From assembly GCF_003711225.1 (NCBI RefSeq), contig NZ_CP031030.1, positions 5,941,501 through 6,005,500 of the forward strand: a stretch of 64,000 nucleotides of DNA. Reading direction: 5' to 3'. This document shows positions 17,741 through 27,699 of this stretch, piece by piece. The DNA is from Runella sp. SP2 (lineage in GTDB: Bacteria > Bacteroidota > Bacteroidia > Cytophagales > Spirosomataceae). The translations under genes and the position numbers were made by a program. Position 1 is the first letter of the stretch, and every line of letters starts with the position of its first letter. The notes below the pieces were generated by a model that searched no databases, had not been told where the DNA came from, and saw only the letters and a list, made by a program, of their open reading frames with translations.

Positions 17741-17748
17741 CAAAAGTA
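17741..17748 (-). promoter_or_regulatory. -7 box TACTTTTG of the glycan operon
   Basis: Exact TAnnTTTG on the minus strand, 30 nt before the TTG at 17710. It overlaps the alternative TTG at 17743 and so helps to set the start of the first glycosyltransferase. Confidence 0.5.
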
Positions 17749-17837
17749 CAAAATGTGCATAGAAAAAGAGGTAAATTTTCTTTTGTAAAAACGTTCTTTT
17801 TATATCTCAATTTGTTTGTAAACTTAGTTTTTTCCGC

Positions 17838-19130
17838 ATGAAAAAGACCATTTTTGTATCTTTTTACCTTCTTATGAGCTGGGTGGCGTTAGGCCAACCC
17901 GCCGAACGGTTTTATAAAGTGGTGGTGGCTCCCGATCACTTCGACTGGACGTACAAAACGGGCGAAAATGTGAAGTTTACTATTTCTGTCCTCCAAAATG
18001 GAAATTTGGTAAAAAATGCCCGCATTCGCTACGAAGTTGGCCCCGAAAAAATGGAGCCGACCAAAAAAGAAACCCTTTCACTCCCCACAGGCTCGCTGAC
18101 GGTAGAGGCTGGCACGATGAAAACGGCTGGTTTTCTGCGCTGTATCGCATTTGCAGAAATCGATGGGAAAGAATACAAAGGGCTGGCGACGGCGGGTTTT
18201 GACCCACTGAGTATTCAGCCGACGGTGGATAATCCCTCGGATTTTGATACATTTTGGATTAACGCAAAAGCAGATTTGGCCAAAATTCCTTTAGACGCTA
18301 AAATGACGCTTTTGCCCGAACGCTGCACAGAAAAAGTAAATGTGTATCACGTAAATATTCAAAATTTCCGAATGGGTGCGCGCCTTTATGGGATTTTGTG
18401 CGTTCCCAAAAAAGAAGGAAAATATCCCGCATTGCTTCATGTACCAGGTGCGGGTGTGCGCCCGTATGGCGGAGATATTGCCAATGCCGAAAAAGGAATC
18501 ATTACGTTGCAAATCGGCATCCACGGCATTCCAGTGACGATGGAGCCTACCGTTTACACCGATTTAGGGGCAGGCGCATTTAATGGTTACTGGGCGTATA
18601 ACATGGACGATCGCGACCGTTTTTATTACAAGCGGGTATATTTAGGCTGTGTGCGTGCCAATGATTTCTTGACGAGCTTACCGCAATACGACGGTTCAAA
18701 TTTGGCCGTGACGGGCGGAAGCCAAGGCGGGGCGTTGTCGATTGTGACAGCAGGGTTAGATAACCGTGTCAAGTGGTTAGGGGCGTTTTATCCAGCGTTG
18801 TCAGATGTGACGGGATACTTGAAAGGGCGTGCGGGAGGGTGGCCGCATTATTTTGATAAAAACACGATTGCGTTTGGTAATAAACCCGACAAAATCGCGA
18901 CGATTGGCTACTATGACGTCGTAAATTTTGCGCGAAGAGTCAAAGTGCCAGGGTATTACTCGTGGGGATTCAACGACGAAACCTGCCCGCCAACGTCCAT
19001 GTACGCGTCCTACAACGTTATTTCGGCTTCCAAAGAGTTGTTTTTAGCCCTTGAAACAGGACACTGGACCTACCCCGAACAAAACGAACGAATGACGGGC
19101 TGGTTGGTGAATAAATTGACTGGGAAATAG
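17838..19130 (+). CDS. Secreted acetylxylan-esterase-like (AXE1) hydrolase
   Basis: 430 residues with a signal peptide (to about VALGQ, 19). The N-terminal part (about 25-125) is a beta-sandwich-like domain. The C-terminal alpha/beta hydrolase has the nucleophile motif VTGGSQGGALS near 293-303 and YSWGFNDETCPPTS and LETGHWTY for Asp and His, the plan of the AXE1/cephalosporin-C deacetylase family. Members remove acetyl groups from xylan or other substrates. No xylanase genes are nearby, so the substrate stays open. It is monocistronic with a terminator shared with the receptor gene. Confidence 0.85.
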   Translation: MKKTIFVSFYLLMSWVALGQPAERFYKVVVAPDHFDWTYKTGENVKFTISVLQNGNLVKNARIRYEVGPEKMEPTKKETLSLPTGSLTVEAGTMKTAGFLRCIAFAEIDGKEYKGLATAGFDPLSIQPTVDNPSDFDTFWINAKADLAKIPLDAKMTLLPERCTEKVNVYHVNIQNFRMGARLYGILCVPKKEGKYPALLHVPGAGVRPYGGDIANAEKGIITLQIGIHGIPVTMEPTVYTDLGAGAFNGYWAYNMDDRDRFYYKRVYLGCVRANDFLTSLPQYDGSNLAVTGGSQGGALSIVTAGLDNRVKWLGAFYPALSDVTGYLKGRAGGWPHYFDKNTIAFGNKPDKIATIGYYDVVNFARRVKVPGYYSWGFNDETCPPTSMYASYNVISASKELFLALETGHWTYPEQNERMTGWLVNKLTGK

Positions 19131-19150
19131 AGATTTATTGGTATAAAACA

Positions 19151-19182
19151 AAAACGGCTTCGAGTGATCCCGAAGCCGTTTT
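19151..19182. terminator. Bidirectional terminator between esterase and TonB receptor
   Basis: AAAACGGCTTCG (19151-19162) pairs perfectly with CGAAGCCGTTTT (19171-19182), loop 8 nt, with A and T runs on the two sides. It lies between stop codons at 19130 and 19206 and can serve both strands. Confidence 0.88.
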
Positions 19183-19205
19183 TTGTTGGTGTTAGAGAGA
19201 AAATA

Positions 19206-22169
19206 TTACTTATTAAGGAGTTCGTCGAAAGTCAATGAAACGTAGTACATCGAGCCGACGGTCGGATTACCCCATCCTGTGGTATATTGTTTACCGAGAA
19301 TATTCGAGCCTCCAATTTTTAAGATAGATTTGAGGCTTGCGAGTTTTTTGCTCACTTGAGCGTCAAGTGTTCCGAAGGCAGGAATCGTAAGTTGATTACT
19401 GTTTTGAGGTAAGCGAGCTAAGGTAGGTTGAATTAAGTCTGTCCAGTCAAATTCTGATTGGTGTCGCCACACAATGTTAAAGCCCCACCCAGAGTTTCTA
19501 AAGTTACGATTTCCAAAATTCAAATTGTAACGATACTTGGGCGTATTAAAGTCTAACTGAAACCCATCGCTTAGTGAGTTGACGTTCTTCTTTCCATCAA
19601 ACATTTTTACGCCACCCGCATTGAGCGTATTATTAGAAATATTACCCCCGATTGTAAAGTTTTTAGGCAAGATATAATCTATACCAATACCAAACCCGTG
19701 GGTTTTGATATCACCAGTATAACTGGTGGACATGGAAATGATTTGCGGGATAGCTGCATTACGAAGCAAGACACCACTTTTGTAATTTTTCATTGTGGTA
19801 TTATAGTAATAAGCATCCACTAACACTTTCTTGGCAATCATTGATTTATATCCTAGTTCGAAGCTTATAGCACGTTCTGGCTTAAACTCTGGGAAATTCC
19901 ACGCTTGCCCTGTTACTATGTTGGTAGAACCACCCCCTTCACGGAGTTTATAATTATCCCAAAGAGCAGGAAGGCCACCAATCAAGAGCGATACAGGGGT
20001 ATTGAGGTTGATGTACTGATTTTGATTGGTTGGAATCCGAAATCCTGTTTGGTAAGATGCACGAATGTTATGGTTTTTATTCACAGTATAAACAGCCGAG
20101 AACCGAGGGCTCCATTGGCCTGCAAAGTTTTCGTTTTTATCATAACGAACAGACCCTGTAAGTTTTAGAACATCTTTGATGTTTTTACTCATTTGTGCGT
20201 ATCCCCCAAACTCATTGATGCTATACTCACTACCATCCGATTTTTTCAAGAATAACGTTCCGTTTGAGTTAAGAGCATACTGTCTGAAATTACCCCCCAC
20301 AATAATTTCTAACACTTTAGGGTCAATTACCTTGTTGAAATTATACATGGCTTCAGCGTGGTAAAGACGTGTTTTATCCACAAATAAAGCACCGTTAGGA
20401 ATAGCATTCGCTTTGACTTGGTCAGCGATTTGGGCAAAACGAGGGTCGCCAGGAAGTACGCGCCCCTGATCGGCCACCCCTCTTGCGGCATTGTGGAAAG
20501 CACCCGCGTTGTTATTGACTGCTCCCAAGGCCGTTGCATAAGCTGCCTGCGGAGTTTGGCCTGCTTGTAATGCCGCTTGGAAAGCAGGAACAAATGTTTG
20601 GAATGCACCACCAGCATAGGTCAAGGCATATTGGGGGTACCAACCTTGGGCTAACCCAGCGAGGCCCGCTGATGCAGGCGGAACGCTTGGTTTCCAGGCT
20701 TCGTTGATGTAAGTTCCTAAAAGCCCAGCGGCGTAGGTATCTCCCGAGTTTTCGGCAGTTACGTATCCACGAACGAAGAAGTTTGACCCTCTAAGCTCTG
20801 CTTTGTACAACCCCATTGTAAAGTTTTTAAGCTGGTAGCGGTCAGAAGAAGTATAAACAGTAGAACCAGAACCCCAGTTTGCTTGAATAATGGCTTCGAC
20901 TCTGTCGTTAATTCTGTAATGGAGGGCAGCGTTTAATTTTAGGCTTTTGGTGGTATAATCGACCAAATCAAATTCATTATAACCCGTTCTTGATACTGCA
21001 ACGTTGGGCAACAAAATGTCATTGATAAGTTGTGAAGCTGGAATTCTTGTCGCAGCGGCAAATTGATTGACACCACCTACCAGTTGCGCTAGAGGGGCGC
21101 TTATGGCATTAAGCTGGGCAAGTGGTACCCCGAGAAGTTGGGTGAAAGTAGGACGTAAACTTGCTAACCCAGCCCCGCTTGAGTTTTCATCACCGTATAT
21201 ATTGACACCATCATATCCAGGATTAGAACGGCTGCCATTGGCGGGTGTAGTTCCACGAAAGCTTTGGTCTCGGTAATCATTTACTTGCCAATCTTGAGCG
21301 GTAATGTACCCTACATTTAACTTGAACGCAAATTTGTTATTAAAGGCTTTGGCATAGCGAAACGCAACGTCATAAAAAGGAGTAGTTTTGGTAGAGCGGT
21401 TATCAGCACTCATAATACCCATTTTTGCTGAGGCACTAGCACCCTGATAAAGGAATGGACTTTTACTGTTCATTAACAATAAACCATTAATAGCATTGGG
21501 GCCATATAATGCTGACGCAGCTCCTGGGAGTAGTTCGACACTTTCTAAGTCGAGCTCTGAGATCCCCACAATATTACCAACCGAAAAATTTAACCCTGGG
21601 GCTTGGTTGTCAATTCCATCAATGAGTTGCACAACGCGGCTGTTACCGTTGCCAGTAAAACCCCGAGTATTCACGGAAGTAAACAATAACGATTGGGTAC
21701 TTACCTCCACTCCTTTTAAATTCCGAATGGCATCATAAAAATTAGCAGAAGGGGTTTCACGAATACCTCTGATGTCCATTTTCTCGACCGTAACAGGCGA
21801 TTGTAGAACGCTTTCTTCTACCCGCGATGCCGATACCACTACTTCTTGGCCTAGCATTACTTGCTCTTTGAGCGAAACTTTGATGTCGGAGCGGTCGCCA
21901 GTTACTTGTATTTCTTGGCTTTCGTATCCCACTGAGGACACGACCAAAGCAAAAGGTGTGGGAGTGCTTGTTGTAAGAGAAAAATTGCCTTTGGAGTCGG
22001 TGATGGTACCAATTACTTTTCCTTTTACCTGAATACTTACTCCCACTAAGCCTTCACGCGTATTTGCATCGGTGATATTTCCCGATAATTTGGTTTGTGC
22101 CAGCAACGTACCTGCACTGACTAACCATGCCGTTAAATAAAACACGGCATTACGTAGTGATTTACTCAT
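19206..22169 (-). CDS. TonB-dependent outer-membrane receptor
   Basis: 987 residues. A signal peptide (to LLAQ, about 25) is followed by a carboxypeptidase-regulatory-like domain (KLSGNITDANTREGLVGVSI ... GTITDSKGNFSL, about 26-110), then a plug domain (ESVLQSPVTVEKMDIRGI ... GVEVSTQ ... VNTRGFTGN ... QLIDGIDNQ, about 118-240) and a beta barrel ending in YYVSLTFDELLNK. No SusD gene is adjacent, so it is not an obvious polysaccharide-utilisation pair; siderophore, vitamin or peptide uptake is possible. Gln/Ala-rich stretches in the barrel (about 330-560) look like long extracellular loops. Confidence 0.92.
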   Translation of the reverse strand: MSKSLRNAVFYLTAWLVSAGTLLAQTKLSGNITDANTREGLVGVSIQVKGKVIGTITDSKGNFSLTTSTPTPFALVVSSVGYESQEIQVTGDRSDIKVSLKEQVMLGQEVVVSASRVEESVLQSPVTVEKMDIRGIRETPSANFYDAIRNLKGVEVSTQSLLFTSVNTRGFTGNGNSRVVQLIDGIDNQAPGLNFSVGNIVGISELDLESVELLPGAASALYGPNAINGLLLMNSKSPFLYQGASASAKMGIMSADNRSTKTTPFYDVAFRYAKAFNNKFAFKLNVGYITAQDWQVNDYRDQSFRGTTPANGSRSNPGYDGVNIYGDENSSGAGLASLRPTFTQLLGVPLAQLNAISAPLAQLVGGVNQFAAATRIPASQLINDILLPNVAVSRTGYNEFDLVDYTTKSLKLNAALHYRINDRVEAIIQANWGSGSTVYTSSDRYQLKNFTMGLYKAELRGSNFFVRGYVTAENSGDTYAAGLLGTYINEAWKPSVPPASAGLAGLAQGWYPQYALTYAGGAFQTFVPAFQAALQAGQTPQAAYATALGAVNNNAGAFHNAARGVADQGRVLPGDPRFAQIADQVKANAIPNGALFVDKTRLYHAEAMYNFNKVIDPKVLEIIVGGNFRQYALNSNGTLFLKKSDGSEYSINEFGGYAQMSKNIKDVLKLTGSVRYDKNENFAGQWSPRFSAVYTVNKNHNIRASYQTGFRIPTNQNQYINLNTPVSLLIGGLPALWDNYKLREGGGSTNIVTGQAWNFPEFKPERAISFELGYKSMIAKKVLVDAYYYNTTMKNYKSGVLLRNAAIPQIISMSTSYTGDIKTHGFGIGIDYILPKNFTIGGNISNNTLNAGGVKMFDGKKNVNSLSDGFQLDFNTPKYRYNLNFGNRNFRNSGWGFNIVWRHQSEFDWTDLIQPTLARLPQNSNQLTIPAFGTLDAQVSKKLASLKSILKIGGSNILGKQYTTGWGNPTVGSMYYVSLTFDELLNK

Positions 22170-22310
22170 AGGTTTTTAATTGGTTTTAGATTGCTCTTGT
22201 GATAATTTTACTGCGTAATATTCGCTCTTTTAAAGATAATTTACAATTTATACTTTGTATATTCATATCATAAAAGTGTTATGCACGCATAATTATTTGA
22301 AAAATACAAA

Positions 22311-23381
22311 ATGGACTTTTTGAAAAAACGCTTATTTTGGACAATTGCGGGAATAATTGGTATATATCATGCCGCAGAAGCACAGGTTATTTTGCGAAAT
22401 TCGTACAGTGTTGGAACGGTTCCGATTGCGCCAGATTATTCTCTTACAACGAGCTGGGCAGCACTGCCTACTAAAAAAGATGCCGCCGACAACTTGCCCC
22501 TAAAATCGAAAGAACTAGTAGATGGACAAGCCGAGGCAAAAGCGGATGTGTTCTTCATTCACCCCACTATTTATACGCAAAAACCCGCAGAAGCCACATT
22601 TGAATGGAATGCTGACATCAACGATGCGGCGCTGAATAAAAAAGTGGATGAGTCCACAATTCGGAACCAAGCTTCGATTTTTAATGGTTCGTGTCGGGTC
22701 TATGCGCCGCGTTATCGGCAAGCGCATTATTATTCTTTTGTTACCCCAAATCAAGAAGACAGACAGCGAGCGCTTGATTTGGCCTACGCAGATGTCAAAA
22801 AAGCGTTTGAATATTATTTAGCACAATACCACGAAGGACGCCCTATTGTCATCGCTTCACATAGCCAAGGTACGCTGCACGCAAAACGCCTGCTCAAAGA
22901 GTTTTTTGATGGCAAACCGCTCCAACAAAAGCTCGTTTTTGCGTATCTGGTGGGCGACATTGCAGGGCCACCTGCGCAGCCCAACGAATTTGAATTTATT
23001 AAACCTGCGCGTTCTGCCGAAGAAGTAGGTGGTTTTGCGTCTTGGCATACGTATTTACGCGACTATTTCCCCGAAAAGTACCAAACGTACCATTTTTCGA
23101 CGGCTGTTTGTACCAATCCTCTTACTTGGCGATTAGACGAAACTTATGCCCCTAAAAGTCTGAATAAAGGAGGTGTTGGTTTACGGTTTACCTTCCAGCC
23201 TCAGCTGGCTGATGCCCAAGTCCACCAAGGGCTTTTGTGGATACACAAGCCTTACGTCAAAGGGCGGTTTTTGTTACGCACCAAGGTTTGGCACAGCGCC
23301 GATATGAATCTTTTTTGGCAGAGCATCCGAGAAAACGTAGCTTTGCGTATAGAAAATTATTGGAAGAATGCGGGAAAGTAA
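22311..23381 (+). CDS. DUF3089-family alpha/beta hydrolase
   Basis: 356 residues with an N-terminal hydrophobic signal segment (to about AEAQ). The nucleophile elbow is IVIASHSQGTLHAKRLL (Ser near 184) and DVFFIHPTIY is the first core strand region. This is the DUF3089 family of lipase-like hydrolases, common in Bacteroidota and alphaproteobacteria, without a defined substrate that I know of. It is divergent from the TonB receptor across 141 nt and lies 51 nt ahead of the mannose-1-phosphate guanylyltransferase gene. Confidence 0.85.
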   Translation: MDFLKKRLFWTIAGIIGIYHAAEAQVILRNSYSVGTVPIAPDYSLTTSWAALPTKKDAADNLPLKSKELVDGQAEAKADVFFIHPTIYTQKPAEATFEWNADINDAALNKKVDESTIRNQASIFNGSCRVYAPRYRQAHYYSFVTPNQEDRQRALDLAYADVKKAFEYYLAQYHEGRPIVIASHSQGTLHAKRLLKEFFDGKPLQQKLVFAYLVGDIAGPPAQPNEFEFIKPARSAEEVGGFASWHTYLRDYFPEKYQTYHFSTAVCTNPLTWRLDETYAPKSLNKGGVGLRFTFQPQLADAQVHQGLLWIHKPYVKGRFLLRTKVWHSADMNLFWQSIRENVALRIENYWKNAGK

Positions 23382-23432
23382 CGCGCTAACGACTTCAATG
23401 ACAACTATTCATCTTATTTTGACTTTAGATTA

Positions 23433-24503
23433 ATGAATCAACATACATACGTCATCATCATGGCAGGAGGGGTCGGAACACGCTTCTGGCCTTTTAGCCG
23501 CAACAACAACCCAAAACAGTTTCATGATGTTTTGGGGACGGGTAAAACATTACTCCAGCAAACAGCAAGCCGTTTTGAGGGTGTTTGTCCCGATGAAAAT
23601 ATCTACATCGTTACGAGTACTGAATATTATCAATTGGTCAAAACACAGTTGCCGTTTTTGAGTGATGACCAAATCTTGCTTGAACCCAACCGCCGCAACA
23701 CCGCGCCGTGCATTGCGTATGCGTGTTATAAAATCGCGGCCAAAGACCCGCAAGCAACGGTGGTTGTCGCCCCTGCTGATCACATTATCTTGAAAGAAGA
23801 AGTATTCAAAGAAAAAGTCAGATTGGCCCTCGACGTGGCAGCCCAAAGTGAGGTGTTGATTACGTTGGGAATTCAGCCTACGCGCCCCGATACGGGCTAT
23901 GGCTACATTCAGTATTTGCCTTCGGAAGGGTTGGTGAAAAAAGTGAAGACATTTACCGAAAAACCGCAACTTGAAATCGCCGTTAAGTTTTTGGAAAGTG
24001 GTGATTTTGTGTGGAATGCAGGGATTTTTATTTGGGGGGTGCGTTCTATTATCAAAGCATTTGAAGCGCACTTGCCTGAGGTAGCGGAGGTGTTTGCCGA
24101 AGGGAAAAGCGATTATTATACCGACGCTGAAAAAGGGTTTATTGAAAAAGCGTACATGCTTTGCAAAAATATTTCCATTGACTTTGGTATCATGGAAAAA
24201 GCAGAAAATGTATTTGTTGTTTTGAGCGATTTGGGTTGGTCTGATTTGGGAACGTGGAAGTCGATGTACGATATTTCGACCAAAGATGAAGAACGAAACG
24301 CGGCAGACGGAAAACTGATGCTTTACGATACCAAAAATTGCATTATCAAAACCCCTAAAGATAAACTAGTGGTGGTGCAGGGATTAGAAGGGTACATTGT
24401 CGCTGAAAACGACGGTGTACTTATGATTTGTAAAATCGATGAAGAACAGCGCGTGCGGGATTTTGTAGCCGATGCCAAAGCGCTTGGAAATCAATATATC
24501 TAG
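23433..24503 (+). CDS. Mannose-1-phosphate guanylyltransferase
   Basis: 356 residues of nucleotidyltransferase fold. The start IIMAGGVGTRFWPFSR holds the GTRFWP signature that binds GTP. FTEKP near 170 and WNAGIFIW near 190 are the sugar-phosphate site, and GWSDLGTWKS near 267 is also conserved. The enzyme makes GDP-mannose for glycan synthesis. It is the short, single-domain form without the isomerase domain of ManC/AlgA. Confidence 0.92.
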   Translation: MNQHTYVIIMAGGVGTRFWPFSRNNNPKQFHDVLGTGKTLLQQTASRFEGVCPDENIYIVTSTEYYQLVKTQLPFLSDDQILLEPNRRNTAPCIAYACYKIAAKDPQATVVVAPADHIILKEEVFKEKVRLALDVAAQSEVLITLGIQPTRPDTGYGYIQYLPSEGLVKKVKTFTEKPQLEIAVKFLESGDFVWNAGIFIWGVRSIIKAFEAHLPEVAEVFAEGKSDYYTDAEKGFIEKAYMLCKNISIDFGIMEKAENVFVVLSDLGWSDLGTWKSMYDISTKDEERNAADGKLMLYDTKNCIIKTPKDKLVVVQGLEGYIVAENDGVLMICKIDEEQRVRDFVADAKALGNQYI

Positions 24504-24560
24504 TAAAAAAACCTCCCGAAAGTTCAAAACTTTCGGGAGGTTCAAAACTTTCGGGAGGTT
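24504..24560 (-). terminator. Terminator of RidA gene with a duplicated arm
   Basis: Left arm 24510-24524 (AACCTCCCGAAAGTT) has two possible partners, 24528-24542 and 24546-24560, because an 18-bp unit (TTCAAAACTTTCGGGAGG) is present twice in tandem at 24523-24540 and 24541-24558. On the minus strand the hairpin ends in a T run (24504-24510), so it serves the RidA gene. On the plus strand no T run follows. Confidence 0.8.
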
Positions 24561-24565
24561 GACCC

Positions 24566-24958
24566 TTAGGCTTCTTGTAAAATAGCCGTTACTTCAATTT
24601 CAATCAAGTATTCGGGGGCAATGAGTTTGCTAATTTCTACCATCGTCGTACAAGGACGAATCTCTCCAAAAAACTCTCCGTGCGCACGTCCGTACGTTTC
24701 CCATTGCGCAATATCTGTCACAAATAGACGGGTTCTTACCACATCTTTGAGTGAAGCGCCTGCTTGAACGAGCACTTTCTCGATTTTTTCAATGATAAAT
24801 TTGGTTTGGCCATAGGCATCTCCGACGGCTACGGGGCCATTTTCATCGGCGGCAACTGTACCCGTGACTTCAATAATGTTTCCGATACGTACTGCGCGGG
24901 AATAGCCAATAATAGCTTCCCAAGGGGCTCCAGTGGAGAGGTTTACTCTTTGTGACAT
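24566..24958 (-). CDS. RidA-family enamine/imine deaminase-like protein
   Basis: 130 residues. The chorismate-mutase-like fold is recognised from GAPWEAIIGYSRAVRIGN, VGDAYGQTKFIIEKIEKVL and VVRTRLFVTDIAQW, with the conserved Arg of the RidA active site in VRTRLFV and a C-terminal EIEVTAIL. RidA proteins hydrolyse reactive enamines and imines from PLP enzymes. This is a YjgH/TdcF-like divergent member, so the exact activity is uncertain. It has its own terminator. Confidence 0.87.
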   Translation of the reverse strand: MSQRVNLSTGAPWEAIIGYSRAVRIGNIIEVTGTVAADENGPVAVGDAYGQTKFIIEKIEKVLVQAGASLKDVVRTRLFVTDIAQWETYGRAHGEFFGEIRPCTTMVEISKLIAPEYLIEIEVTAILQEA

Positions 24959-24988
24959 TCGTTTATGTATGATTGATGGGTAAAAAAA

Positions 24989-27367
24989 TTACTCGTTTTT
25001 AGCGCCACCCTGCTGACCTGCTTTTGGCGGCTGGGCCTGCTGGGCTTCACGCATTGGGTTAGAGCCTCCACGTTGGAAACCACCCCCTTTGAATAGTTGG
25101 AAACGCGTTGGTTGCGTTGGCTGACGTGGGAAGCTGTTGCTCTCTTCGTCGATGTCGGCAATTTCACGGAATGGGTCTAACGTCCACTGAACCACTTTCT
25201 TTTTCGTGGTAATAACTTTCGACACTTGTTGGTCGTTCAAACGCCAGATTTCCGCTGGGAAGCGCGCTACCGAATCCGTGCCGTCTTCAAACTGCATTTT
25301 TACAATCACGGGCATTGGCAAACCTCCTTTGTTTTTCACTTTCAAGGTATAGAAATTCATCCCTGATTCGACCAATTTGCGCTCATCGGGTGTTAAGCTT
25401 GCCAAGTACGTTTCGTATTTCTTTTTATCAGCGTCCGTCACTTTGTAAGGGTCGTACGAGTTGTAGAAATCCTTCATGTCAGGATTTTTCTCTACCACTG
25501 ACTCCTTGATGAAGTCCTTATCGCGCTGACGAGCAATTGTTTCCCGCTTACTGTTGGCTACTGCTCGCTGTTCCGCTTTGGTGATTTCAGGGTTTTGCGT
25601 GTCAAGGGCAAACCATTCTACTTCTACCAAATCTTGGTCAACGGGCTCAGTGCCGTAGAACCAGCCTTTCCAAAACCAATCTAAATCCACGCCCGAAGCA
25701 TCTTCCATTGTACGGAAGAAATCGGCAGGAGTTGGGTGTTTAAACTTCCAGCGGTTGGCGTATTCTTTGAACGCATAATCGAACAATTCACGTCCCATAA
25801 TTGTCTCGCGCAAAATATTCAAACCAGTCGCAGGTTTGGTGTAGGCATTTGGACCAAAGCCCATGATGTTATCAGAACTCGACATGATAGGTACCTGTTT
25901 GCTTTGCTCGGTACGCATGTATTCGGTGATATTTTGAGGCTCAGCCACGTCTCCACCGAGGTTACGATCCCATTCTTTGGTAGTTAAATACTCCATGAAC
26001 GAGTTTAAGCCTTCGTCCATCCACGACCATTGGCGCTCGTCAGAGTTCACAATCATTGGAAACCAGTTGTGCCCTACTTCGTGGATAACCACCTGAATCA
26101 AAAAGTTTTTGATTCCTTCCGAATATGTTCCGTCAGCATCGGGTCGAGCTCCGTTGAATGAAATCATCGGGTATTCCATCCCTCCCACGGGGCCGTGTAC
26201 CGACTGCGCAACTGGATATGGATAGTCGAAGGTGAATTTTGAGTACGTTTTTACCGTATGCGCCACCAACATGGTTGAATATTGTCCCCAAAGCGGATTG
26301 GCTTCTTTAGGGTAAAACGACATGGCCAATACTTTTTTGCCGTTGAGTTCTACGTTCATGGCATCCCAGATGAACTTACGGCTACTAGCAAAAGCAAAAT
26401 CACGGACGTTGTCGGCTTTGAATACCCAGGTCTTTTTACCATTAGGTTTGTTGGCTTCGTTTTTAGTTGCTTCGTCTTGGCTGACAACCAAAACGGGCTT
26501 ATCGAACGTGGTGCGCGCTTTTTCTAAGCGCTTCAATTGCTCCGATGAAAGAATTTGCGAAGCGTTTTGAAGCTCACCACTCGCACCTACGATGTGGTCG
26601 TTAGGGACAGTAATCGCTACTTTATAATTTCCGAATGGCAAGGTAAACTCGCCTTGACCCAAAAACTGCTTGTTTTGCCAGCCGTTTACGTCGTCATACA
26701 CGCAAGCACGCGGGAACCACTGAGCGATTTCGTAAATGAAGTTGCCATCTTTGGCAAAAAACTCAGCGCCACCGCGAGCACCTTGGGCAAAGCGAAAATC
26801 GGTGATGTTGAAGTTCCAATCAATCTGAAAACTGACCGATTGACCCGAACGAATAGGAGCGTTAAGGTCGATACGCATCATGGTTTCATTGATGCGATAA
26901 CGGAGGGCCTGCCCCGTTTTAGGATCTTTCACCGCCGTAATTTTATGACCGTAATCCTTGTCAATCATCGAACGGGTCATGGACGTAGCAGGCATTCCTT
27001 TTTCGTTGATAGAGCTCGTCCGCGTCTGATTGGCCATGGAGTTTTTGGCAAAAAGGTTCTGGTCAAGCTGAATCCACAAATAACGTAGCTCATCGGGTGA
27101 GTTGTTGAAATATGTTACTACTTCTGAGCCCGTAAGGCGTTGTTTTTCATCGTCGATTTCGGCTTTGATGTCATAATCAACGCGGTTTTGCCAATATTCC
27201 TTTCCTGGCGCTCCCGATGCGGTGCGGTAGGTGTTGGGAGTTGGCAGGGAAGTTCCCATTTGTTCAAAACGGGAATTGGCGTGGTAGTTGGCGGCGGGGG
27301 GTTGTGCGATAAGCGGCGAAAGTGCACCAAATAGGTAGCACAATAGCAGGACAAAAAACTTATTCAT
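24989..27367 (-). CDS. Secreted M1-family zinc metallopeptidase
   Basis: 792 residues with signal peptide (to LIAQ). The zinc motif HEVGH near residue 428, followed 18 residues later by the glutamate in WMDEGLNSF, is the HExxH-18-E of M1 aminopeptidases. GPVGGMEYP near 390 corresponds to the GAMEN-type exopeptidase loop with a changed sequence, which may alter specificity. The C-terminus is Gln/Gly/Pro-rich. The start codon overlaps the stop of the toxin gene upstream by 4 nt, an unusual partner for a peptidase. Confidence 0.9.
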   Translation of the reverse strand: MNKFFVLLLCYLFGALSPLIAQPPAANYHANSRFEQMGTSLPTPNTYRTASGAPGKEYWQNRVDYDIKAEIDDEKQRLTGSEVVTYFNNSPDELRYLWIQLDQNLFAKNSMANQTRTSSINEKGMPATSMTRSMIDKDYGHKITAVKDPKTGQALRYRINETMMRIDLNAPIRSGQSVSFQIDWNFNITDFRFAQGARGGAEFFAKDGNFIYEIAQWFPRACVYDDVNGWQNKQFLGQGEFTLPFGNYKVAITVPNDHIVGASGELQNASQILSSEQLKRLEKARTTFDKPVLVVSQDEATKNEANKPNGKKTWVFKADNVRDFAFASSRKFIWDAMNVELNGKKVLAMSFYPKEANPLWGQYSTMLVAHTVKTYSKFTFDYPYPVAQSVHGPVGGMEYPMISFNGARPDADGTYSEGIKNFLIQVVIHEVGHNWFPMIVNSDERQWSWMDEGLNSFMEYLTTKEWDRNLGGDVAEPQNITEYMRTEQSKQVPIMSSSDNIMGFGPNAYTKPATGLNILRETIMGRELFDYAFKEYANRWKFKHPTPADFFRTMEDASGVDLDWFWKGWFYGTEPVDQDLVEVEWFALDTQNPEITKAEQRAVANSKRETIARQRDKDFIKESVVEKNPDMKDFYNSYDPYKVTDADKKKYETYLASLTPDERKLVESGMNFYTLKVKNKGGLPMPVIVKMQFEDGTDSVARFPAEIWRLNDQQVSKVITTKKKVVQWTLDPFREIADIDEESNSFPRQPTQPTRFQLFKGGGFQRGGSNPMREAQQAQPPKAGQQGGAKNE

Positions 27368-27699
27368 TGGGGTTTGTTGATTGAGTTAAGTCGGTTAATG
27401 ATTTCTCTTTCTGAAATGGATGATTGTTCACTTTTGTCGTAAATGCTTAGTAAATAAACAGTTTCGTCGATGATTTTAGCATACGTTATTACTCGCGCAC
27501 CTGCGCTTTTACCCTTGTTTTTGGATTTGATCGGAATACGAATCTTATAGCAGTCCTTACCAATAGCAGTGCCTTGAAGAGGGTTTTCTTCCAGTGTTTC
27601 TATCAGGGATAAATAATCGTACTTTAAAGAATGATATTTTTTAGACAAGCGTTTAAGCTCCTTTTCAAAGTCTTGAACGGCTATAATTTTAAAGCTCAT
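27364..27699 (-). CDS. RelE/ParE-family toxin
   Basis: 111 residues. The pattern FEKELKRLSKKYHSLKYDYLS, ENPLQGTAIGKDCYKIRI, GKSAGARVITYAKI and VYLLSIYDKSEQ follows the RelE/ParE toxin fold, which cleaves mRNA at the ribosome or poisons gyrase. The family is large in Bacteroidota and which target applies is unknown. It overlaps the antitoxin gene by 11 nt and the M1 peptidase start by 4 nt, so all three are probably on one transcript. Confidence 0.85.
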   Translation of the reverse strand: MSFKIIAVQDFEKELKRLSKKYHSLKYDYLSLIETLEENPLQGTAIGKDCYKIRIPIKSKNKGKSAGARVITYAKIIDETVYLLSIYDKSEQSSISEREIINRLNSINKPQ

